From contig CM031873.1 of NCBI GenBank assembly GCA_018697195.1, forward strand, positions 3,177,192 to 3,241,191: a DNA stretch of 64,000 nt. Reading direction: 5' to 3'. A program made the position numbers and the translations under genes. The number at the start of each line of letters is the position of its first letter. The first letter of the stretch is position 1. This DNA comes from Certhia americana. Taxonomy: Eukaryota; Chordata; Aves; Passeriformes; Certhiidae. Positions 57,201 through 64,000 of the stretch are shown in pieces. The notes beneath the pieces were generated by a model. That model searched no databases, had not been told where the DNA came from, and saw nothing but the letters and a program-made list of their open reading frames with translations.

Positions 57201-57427
57201 AAAAACACATTTAGATGGAAGCACACTTGATGCTGCAACTGACAGTACAATTGCTTCTATCTTAACCCTTTTGAGTTTTAAATAAAATGTAAGTATCATT
57301 AAGATAACCCACAAAAAGTTACTAAGTTTTGATTAAGTTTAACAATCCCATGAACACTTGTCCTTTTTTGTTGCCCCTCAGAGAACTCTGCACAGACTCT
57401 CCCAGAGAAATAATCCACTCAACACAC

Positions 57428-57433
57428 TTTATT
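57428..57433 (-). terminator. Polyadenylation signal AATAAA
   Basis: AATAAA on the minus strand about 150 nt after the proposed stop codon, followed by a GT-rich stretch (GTGTGTTGAG) typical of a downstream cleavage element. Confidence 0.45.
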
Positions 57434-57578
57434 AACATTAACATAATACAATAAAACTTTAGGTAATTAATGTGCTGTTCAACACAACGTGGAATTTCAC
57501 ACAACTTACAGTAATTCTTTACAGTTCACAATAACCTCACAGAAAAATCAAAATGGAGTAAAAACTGCCCTTGTATTG

Positions 57579-57614
57579 TTATGCAAGGGCTTGATTTTCT
57601 TCTTGCTGCTCACC
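57579..57614 (-). CDS. Uncharacterised gene, probable terminal coding exon
   Basis: After the acceptor TTGTGTTGCTTTTCAG the phase-0 frame reads GEQQEENQALA and stops at TAA (57581-57579). It joins directly to exon 5. The 3' UTR would run about 150 nt to the AATAAA at 57433-57428. Confidence 0.45.
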   Translation of the reverse strand, partial: GEQQEENQALA

Positions 57615-60600
57615 CTGAAAAGCAACACAATAGTAACAGTTACAATGTGACATTCCAATACCTAAACATGAAATAAGTTTGTATTGTTTCACTATGTCCA
57701 GGGAAGTGCATTCCCTTAATACAGTCTTCTAACCTGGAAATAAGAGGAAATATCACAATAAGTTCATTTGTGCTTTTCTATGTGCAGTACACATAGAGGG
57801 ACCAACATCTTATGTTTTCTGATATATAAACAGAGATTTCACTATAGTGAAATACAGACCAACATTAAGCATTAAAATAAATTATTTGTCTGAGACTAGC
57901 CACTCAATTGTCTGTAAGGAAAAGCTGTGTTACAGCCCCTTTGGAGTCACATTAGTGAAACAACCACAGACTGTGGTTTGTCCAGGTGGGGGGTGGTTTG
58001 TTTTCGGTTTTTCTTTTTTTTTTTTCCTTTCTTTAATTAAAAACAAACTATGAACACTAAAGATCAAAAACAGTACATGCAGAATCTCTTAGGTCAGTTA
58101 AAAATTGCAATCAGTCAAAACAAAGCACTGAAAATTGATTTGTTTGGAGAGCACAGGAAGCTATCCTACCAAGCAGGTTATATTCCACAGGCTTTTCTTA
58201 TTTTTTCCCCTTTTCTTTTAAATTTAACTTTTACTTTCCTGCTTGCTAAGAAATTCCTCAGCTGTTCACCTCTGTCACAATAAGTCTTCACCATTAACAG
58301 CTTGCTGGACCTTCCCTTGTTTATTTGCTTTCCAAGGGAACTGCACTTTACAGCTGCCTTGTCTGGACAGTAATCACAAGGCTTTTCAGAGCACAATTCA
58401 TGGCAGATGAAGAGAAGTTCTGCAATACAGAGTCTTGCAAAGTCCCACAGCTGTGAGGAAAGCCGTGTAGCAAAAATCACCACAAAAGGTTCTGCCAGTG
58501 CCATTTTAGGAGAGCCAGGACAGGCTGAAGCCTCCCACAAAGCTGGGGCTTCCCAACTTAACATTTGGGACTGACTGACCCCAACTCATCCTACTGCACA
58601 CTTCAGTCTTCCTCACTGTGACACTTCTGAGTATCTATTTTGTATTTCTACTCTGTTTAATTTTTACTGAATTGAGGGGAAAAAAAAAAAAAAAAGATAC
58701 AGTCAATAATCAAATCCCAAGAAAGTAAATTCATAGAATCAAAGAACGGTTTGGGTTGGAAGGGACCTTAAAGATCATCTTGTTCCAACTCCCTGGCACA
58801 GGCAGTTCTATCGTGACAATCTGTCTTATTAACACAGGTAAAGGAATTGTTGAATCCCTATCATTCAACTACTACAACAGTAAAAGAATCTCAAATTCCC
58901 AAGAGCTTCCTCAAACAATCCCGTTCAACTACTTTGACTCATTACTTTTCTATGTTTGAGCAAAAAAAATTGTATTTTAAAAAACATTGTTTATATCTGC
59001 TTTGACCGCTTTGTAATTGCTACATGTAAACTTGTTATATTTAAAAAGAATTTAAATAAGCTTGGTTAAATTCCAAATGTTAAAGCTAGAAGCTGTTAAC
59101 AGAAGAAGCATTGGAGAAAGACTTTGTCTTCAGAAACCTTACTGGATGTAGGTTGGCAAACCTTCCATTTGGCTTTGCCCTGCTAATGTCCCTGTAAAAC
59201 ACAATTTCTGTAGATTCTTTCCTTCCTCTTATATCAACCTGTCAACTCCTGACAATAGCCACAACTTAGAAAGCCATTCCTTGTCACCTAGCAAGAATCT
59301 TGAAGTCACTTGACTCCCTCATTGTTTCTCCATCAACTTAATTCTCTACAACTGCTGAAAGCCAATGTCATCAGGCTCCAAAACCAAGCCAGAACCCAAA
59401 CATTAAGCCACCAATGAAACTGAGTTTAAGTTCTTCCTCCACTGCCTCTGATGTGTGCAGCTCCTTTATAGCTAGTGTTTAACCAACCTAAAATTACACT
59501 CAAGAGTAAAAAGCCTAGAATACAACAGCTGCTTTATGATTATTAATTCTGCATGTGCTAATAAAGCACCTACAATAAGACCTTGTTCTTTTCCTGACCC
59601 TTACAAGCACAGAATGAAAGGACATACTTGGTAAAGCCCAAAACAACAACAGGAAAACATGAGAGCTAAGTGCCTGGAAAGCAGGAAATACCCGCCTGCA
59701 TCACCTCCCTTCAATAGGAAGTGCAGTACCACACCTTTGAAAACAAGAAAGAAGTAAACATTAACATAAGCACTGGTCCTTTCTGAAGAAAACTCACTAT
59801 TTTCTATTTGCCCAGATTTCTAAAAACACTGAGTTAGCAACTGAGTTTGGTCTTTTAAGATTCAAGTTCAGCTACCAACAGGACTTTGGGCAACCCCTGC
59901 ATGGACTTCTTACTGGCTGTGGGATGTGTCACCTCAGTGGCAGCAGCACCCTGCCTCACTGCTCTCCTGTGAAACACAGACAAACCCAACAGTGTCACCA
60001 CTGATGTGCTGTTCAGACAATGAAACACAAATCATTTTCCTCACAGTGGTTATACAACTGCTCCTGGTAGGTAAATATTCCCTGGAATAACACAGCATGC
60101 CCTAGGATGCCTGTCTCATTAAACTCCTCTTATTTTTGGCTCTCCTTATCCTTAGGCAGCTGTTGTTCCTTAGACTTGTACAATTACCACTGTGTATGTG
60201 CCTGATCATTTGTCCAGCATTTTATGTACTTGATGGGATTTAGAACCTCCACACTGATATCATTAGACTGTTCCAAAGCATCACTGCCTTACCTTTTAGG
60301 GCATCCAAGTTGTTTTCATACCAAACAATTTTTCATACTATTTCTTGCATCTCAGAAAGCTGAAGTAAGCAATCAATTAAACACAAACCCTCTGTCTCAC
60401 CTGTAGCAAACCAGTCCCAGGAATTCAGTTACTGCTGCACTCCAAACTAAAGTTATAGTGCCAGAGAAAAATGCTATTTTGAAGAATGTACTTGAATTTT
60501 TCAGCTTCATCAGCACTGGTATTTTTTTCCTCCTGACCTAGCATCCAAAAGGACTCTTTGCCACGGAATTGTTTTCCGAACCCCAAGTCATCCGCCTACT

Positions 60601-62219
60601 AAAATCGAAATTAAGAACAATTAGGAAAGTCACAAGGAAAACCACAGTGGATGATGAGAATCAGACAAACACAGTACTTGACATACTTCACCATACTGGC
60701 GAGGGGTTTGGACACATCATGCAATGCCAATGCAATGTCCTATGGTCTCTGTGTCTCCCTGTACACATTAAAAGATACAGTTTTTTAAAGGTCAGAAAAC
60801 AAAGACATGGATGAATTATTCAGTAAGATTGTTGTGGATAATCAAAATCTAAAGAAAAAGGAATGGACAAGCATACCTACTGGAGGTCCTTTGATCTCAA
60901 CCAGGAATGCCCCAGTTATTGAAGACACCAGCAGGTGATGGTGGGGTGGCCTCACTGAGCACAGCACTATTTTAAATAGTTTAACAAATCACTTGGTCAA
61001 CAGTGAAACCTCTTTCTTTTGAGAAAGGTTAAAGCACATGCAGTCACACTTGCCTGGACACTGCACTACTCTAAGAGCCTGAGATGGGGACACATGTAAA
61101 GTACTGGCTATTTCCTTATTCACTCCTGAACCCTGTACACAATTAAGGAAGGCAATCACTGGGTCTGCTGCTTGTACTCTTAGCTATTTCACAACTTTTC
61201 CAATATCTCTTTCAGATTCTTGCCTCAGAAGGACTACACCATCAATTATGTACCAATATGCTTTTAGATAATGAAGCAGAGAATGAATGATACGAGTTTC
61301 TAATAAACGAAATTGCGAAAATGAAATCAATTCAAACACTTTCAAATGAGAAACATCCAAAAAACCACGATATCACTAACGTGTCATCTGTCCTTGCCAA
61401 CGTGCAGTCCCTCAGCATCTCTCGCCCCTCTTTCACAGTTAAAATTCTCACATCTCCAAATCCTGAACAAGCAGGTTCTTTAGGCAGCTGGTCATCATTG
61501 TCATACCTACAAATACAACCCCAGCTGTTAACAGAAACATTTCTTCTGCAAAAAAGTTCTGCCTCTGTTTTATCTGAAGTAGTCTCATGTGCTCAACTAT
61601 ACAAACAAGAAAACAAAGAGAGAAAATCTTCTACAAAATACATTAAAAATCTTCAATTTAACTATAATCAGCTGTATATTTTCCCTTTTATATATAATTT
61701 TATCTCATTATTTTTAAACATCAGCTACAGTCTTTCAAGTGGTACCAAGAAAAATATTTCATCCACCCTTCCCAAGTAAGGAGAGGACAGTACTAACGTT
61801 CCATCTGCTGCTATTAAAGGAGTGCTGGCTGACAATGCTCTTTTCTCCTTCCCAGTGATCCTTCTCACACCCTCAGAAAGGGGACAGAGTGGAGCTTTTG
61901 ACAACAGGTCATAGCTATCATACCTAGAAAGAAAAGACACAATTGGTATCAACACTCAGAATTATTTACTTGTTAGCAATTACTTATTAGCAATCAGACG
62001 AGTATCATGACAATCTACTCACATGTCCAGTAAAAACCCTGCGACTTCTGCGTCGTTTCTGAAATCCAACTTTTCCTTAAGCGTCAGCCACCTGTCAATG
62101 TGATTTCCCACATAAATCCTTGTTTTCCCCCTTCTTCTATCAAGACTTTGCTTTCTCTTTTTCTTTTCCACAAAAGACAACACCGGGGGCCTTCCACACC
62201 TCTTTACAGGCAGGGACAT
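57579..62219 (-). CDS. Uncharacterised basic protein, reconstructed six-exon coding region, 244 residues
   Basis: Joining 62219-62023, 61923-61798, 61506-61381, 59966-59876, 58450-58292 and 57614-57579 gives 735 nt with every phase matching and one terminal TAA. Layout: Pro/basic start (1-15), very basic stretch EKKKRKQSLDRRRGKTR (18-34, nuclear-signal-like), motif RWLTLKEKLDFRNDAEVAGF (about 43-62) running into LLDMYD, two homologous 42-residue modules (66-107 and 108-149), a small Ala/Thr/Lys exon, and a Cys-rich exon (181-233) with CDYC. I do not recognise the family. From memory, the RW...K.D.EVA.FLLD pattern resembles uncharacterised vertebrate, mainly fish, proteins; this is not proof. 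An AATAAA follows. Exon 1 is most secure, exons 2-3 good, exons 4-6 rest on splice signals and phase. Each exon is listed separately. Confidence 0.55.
57615..58291 (-). other. Uncharacterised gene, intron 5
   Basis: AT-rich intron between probable exons 5 and 6, with a poly-T run near 58012-58025. Nothing else seen. Confidence 0.45.
58292..58450 (-). CDS. Uncharacterised gene, probable exon 5 (Cys-rich)
   Basis: 159 nt, 53 codons, phase 0 at both ends. Acceptor CGGCTTTCCTCACAG and donor GTGAAG. The product starts LWDFARLCIAELLFICHELC, a hydrophobic helix-like segment, followed by SEKPCDYCPDKAAVKC and a basic tail. Six Cys residues, including a CDYC pair, could bind metal; this is inference. 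The open frame extends beyond both splice sites, but only the bounded part is called. Confidence 0.5.
58451..59875 (-). other. Uncharacterised gene, intron 4
   Basis: AT-rich intron with a CR1 3' end fragment at 58732-58805 and a poly-A run near 58679-58695. Confidence 0.45.
58732..58805 (-). mobile_element. CR1-type LINE 3' terminus, minus orientation
   Basis: TCATAGAATCAAAGAACGGT, TTGGGTTGGAAGGGACCTTA and AAGATCATCTTGTTCCAACT are the classic antisense CR1 end. Confidence 0.9.
59876..59966 (-). CDS. Uncharacterised gene, probable exon 4
   Basis: 91 nt: one base completing the Thr codon of exon 3, then 30 codons reading RAVRQGAAATEVTHPTASKK and ending GLPKVLL. A strong acceptor (GGGTTTGTCTGTGTTTCACAG) and the donor GTAGCT. 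It ends in phase 0, as exon 5 requires. Low-complexity Ala/Thr/Lys content; the call rests on splice signals and frame. Confidence 0.5.
59967..61380 (-). other. Uncharacterised gene, intron 3
   Basis: 1.4 kb between exons 3 and 4. An open minus-strand stretch at about 60983-60894 ends in a GTATGC donor-like site but its phase does not fit the gene model, so it is left as intron. Confidence 0.45.
61381..61506 (-). CDS. Uncharacterised gene, exon 3 (second copy of duplicated module)
   Basis: 126 nt, same phases as exon 2; acceptor GTATTTGTAG and donor GTTAGT. The product begins YDNDDQLPKEPACSGFGDVR and ends ARTDD(T). The 291-bp intron separating it from exon 2, together with its symmetry, permits either serial inclusion or mutually exclusive use. 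Confidence 0.62.
61798..61923 (-). CDS. Uncharacterised gene, exon 2 (first copy of duplicated module)
   Basis: 126 nt, one base then 41 codons then two bases. The acceptor is TTTTCTTTCTAG and the donor GTTAGT. The product begins YDSYDLLSKAPLCPLSEGVR and ends LIAADG(T). It has the same length and phase as exon 3 and aligns to it without gaps (15 of 41 identical). Including or skipping it keeps the frame. Confidence 0.65.
62023..62219 (-). CDS. Uncharacterised gene, first coding exon
   Basis: The start codon is at 62219-62217, seven bases after an acceptor (TCCTTTATTTCCAG, exon start 62226), so at least one upstream 5' UTR exon is implied. It encodes MSLPVKRCGRPPVLSF, a long Lys/Arg run, and GNHIDRWLTLKEKLDFRNDA followed by EVAGFLLD. 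The donor GTGAGT lies after two bases of the next codon. There is no stop upstream within the exon. Codon content looks coding and unlike the surrounding AT-rich noise. Confidence 0.75.
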
Positions 62220-62470
62220 GGTGAGCCTGGAAATAAAGGAGAGGCTTTATTGAGAGGCAGCTCAGAACAGGTGGTAACGCCCCGAGCCAGCACAGCCAGG
62301 ACTGATGGCGGAACACCTTTGGCTCCTGTCAAGTCAAGCACCCGCTGCAGCCCCGCACCGACGGCTCCCGACCCTCGCCCACCCGCTCGGGTATCCCACC
62401 CTCGGCAGCAGCGGCTGAGAAAGGGATCGCTTCCAGCAGGAACACGGTGAAGGGCTGCGGGGCCGCTCCT

Positions 62471-62574
62471 GAGGGAAGGAGAGGGAAGGAGAGGGAAGGA
62501 GAGGGAAGGAGAGGGAANNNNNNNNNNGAAGGAGAGGGAAGGAGAGGGAAGGAGAGGGAAGGAGAGGGAAGGAG
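62471..62574. repeat. GAGGGAAGGA decanucleotide tandem repeat
   Basis: About ten copies of a 10-bp purine unit on both sides of the assembly gap, just upstream of the first coding exon of the uncharacterised gene. Confidence 0.97.
62518..62527. other. Assembly gap (10 N) inside a GGGAAGGAGA tandem repeat
   Basis: Ten N bases interrupt a 10-mer repeat of GAGGGAAGGA units (about 62471-62574). The true repeat length is unknown; the open frames crossing it are not genes. Confidence 0.98.
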
Positions 62575-63350
62575 CCATTCCCGCCTCACGCCGCTGCTGG
62601 GACAGACACACAAACACACATTCCTGCCTCATGCTACTCCTGAGATAAGGGTAGGGGCTATTCCCACCTCACGCCACTCCTGAGGGGAAGGGAGGCAGGA
62701 GCCATTCCCGCCTCACGCCGCTGCTGGGACAGACACGCATTCCTGCCTTAGGCAACTCCTGAGGGAAGGGTAGGGGCCATTCCCGCCTCACGCCGCTCCT
62801 GAGGGGAGAGGGGGAGCCATTCCTGCCTCACGCCGCTCCTGGGACAGACACAGACACATTCCCGCCTCACGCCGCTCCTGAGGGGAGAGGAGGGGCCATT
62901 CCCGCCTCACGCCACTCCTGAGGGGAGAGGGGGAGCCATTCCCGCCTCACGCCACTCCTGAGGGAAGGGTAGGGGCCATTCCTGCCTCACGCCGCTCCTG
63001 GAACAGACACAGACACACACACATTCCCGCCTCACGCCACTTCTGAGGGGAGAGGAGGGGCCATTCCCGCCTCACGCCGCTCCTGGAACAGACACAGACA
63101 TGCACTCCCGTCTCACGCCGCTCCTGGGACACACGCACACACACACACACAAACACAGGCATACACATTCCCGCCTCACGCCGCCCCTGAGGGGAAAGGA
63201 TGGGCCATTCCCGACTCACGCCGCTCCTGGAACAGACACAGACAGACAGACACACACACAGACATACACATTCCCGCCTCACGCCACCCCTGAGGGGACC
63301 CCAGCCCCCTCACGCCGCTCCTGAGGGAGGACAAGCGCACCTCACACCGC
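62575..63350. repeat. GC-rich minisatellite, about 35-60 bp units
   Basis: About 19 copies of a unit centred on CATTCCCGCCTCACGCCGCT, then CCTGAGGGGAGAGG or CCTGGGACAGACACA. Unit length varies by insertion of ACACAC-rich segments and alternates between CTGAGGGG and CTGGAACAGAC types. It occupies the presumed 5' intron of the uncharacterised gene. Confidence 0.95.
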
Positions 63351-63359
63351 CCGAGAGGG

Positions 63360-63570
63360 AACAAGCCCGCACAGCGCCCCTGCGGGGTTCGCCCTTTCCC
63401 CCCCGCCACTCTCCCGCTGTCCCCAGCAGGGTGCTCGGGCTGTCGGTCGGGCTCGGGCTGTCGGTCCCTCCGGCCACCACCGGCAGTGACCGAGGTAAAC
63501 AAGGGACATGTGACCGGCGGCTGATGGCGCCCGGGTCACGTGAGCGCGGGGAGAGGCCCGGCCCCGGGTT
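63360..63570 (-). promoter_or_regulatory. GC-rich probable promoter of the uncharacterised gene, with CACGTG box
   Basis: CpG-rich, non-repetitive block upstream of the minisatellite. It contains GTCACGTGA (CACGTG at 63537-63542) and ACATGTGACC (about 63507-63516), E-box-type sites of the USF/TFE class (family knowledge). It lies some 150 bp from the putative polyadenylation site of the gene to the right. The start site and 5' UTR exon are not resolvable by eye. Confidence 0.5.
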
Positions 63571-63724
63571 TAATGAAAAAGGTGGAAAAAAAAGGATTTT
63601 AGGTGTTAAACCAGGGCAAGGACTCGAAACCTGTCCTGAGGGAGCAGCTAGGTAAAAACTGTTCTCAGCCCTTCACTGAAGCCCAGAGGGAGAAGTAACC
63701 CAGCATGCGTTTTTTTAATATTTC

Positions 63725-63730
63725 TTTATT
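63725..63730 (-). terminator. Polyadenylation signal of a leftward gene entering from the right
   Basis: AATAAA on the minus strand. The sequence to the right (63731-64000) is AT-rich, open to no long frame and compatible with a 3' UTR. By mammalian synteny NARF would be upstream of FOXK2 in the same orientation, but no coding sequence is visible. Confidence 0.4.
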
Positions 63731-64000
63731 AACAAACTTCAATTACGTGTGATGTGTACAATAAAAAAAATCTGTTTTCCCAAGCGGGAATTCCCAGAAA
63801 GAACAACCAAAATACTGTGTGGTTATCTAACCTTCTGAAAGGCAGATTCAGAGACAAAACTAGAATTTTGCTCTGAAGAGCAAAAAAATGTTTGAAATGC
63901 GACCCTACCTGTTAAAATGCTAAATCAGTGACACCAAGAGAAAGAAAATGCAGTGAGAATTTGCAGTCTCTGTTGTCACAGTGTGTTCTAAGAGTGACAT

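Noticed and set aside
60894..60983. Open minus-strand block ending VEIKGPPVG before a GTATGC donor-like site
   Set aside because: Its phase does not join to exon 3 or exon 4 and its acceptor is weak, while a better exon in the right phase exists at 59966-59876.
62947..63502. Cys/Val-rich open frames across the minisatellite
   Set aside because: Translation of tandem repeat units; no evidence of coding.

Overview
The window looks like vertebrate, and more precisely avian, nuclear DNA. It has long AT-rich introns, CR1-type retrotransposon ends in both orientations, MIR-like SINE remnants, a GC-rich CpG island with a GGCAC microsatellite, and vertebrate GT/AG-spliced exons. No bacterial-style gene organisation, CRISPR array, tRNA or rRNA was seen.

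Left two thirds (about 1-42,060): one gene, FOXK2, on the minus strand. Eight coding exons could be placed to the base because every donor/acceptor pair keeps one reading frame: 41435-41092, 9864-9670, 6986-6839, 6374-6228, 3464-3271, 2481-2306, 1410-1114 and 739-530. Together they encode residues 1-570. The last coding exon lies beyond the left edge. Exon 1 carries most of the FHA domain and sits in a CpG island with a 140-bp GGCAC repeat. Intron 1 is about 31 kb. Intron 8 starts next to a strongly purine-biased tandem repeat at the left edge.

Middle (about 42,060-57,430): intergenic or non-coding sequence with CR1 fragments and no gene I can defend. One well-formed but isolated exon-like block is at 54280-54149.

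Right (57,400-63,560): a second minus-strand gene that I reconstructed from six exons with compatible phases (62219-62023, 61923-61798, 61506-61381, 59966-59876, 58450-58292, 57614-57579), followed by an AATAAA signal. It would encode a 244-residue basic protein I do not recognise. Its exons 2 and 3 are both 126 nt, have the same phase and are homologous, so the gene contains a tandem exon duplication. Upstream are a roughly 0.8 kb minisatellite with a 10-base assembly gap and a small GC-rich promoter with a CACGTG box.

Right edge (63,700-64,000): an AATAAA on the minus strand suggests the 3' end of another leftward-transcribed gene. In mammals NARF lies immediately upstream of FOXK2 in the same orientation, so NARF is a candidate, but no coding sequence is visible to prove it.
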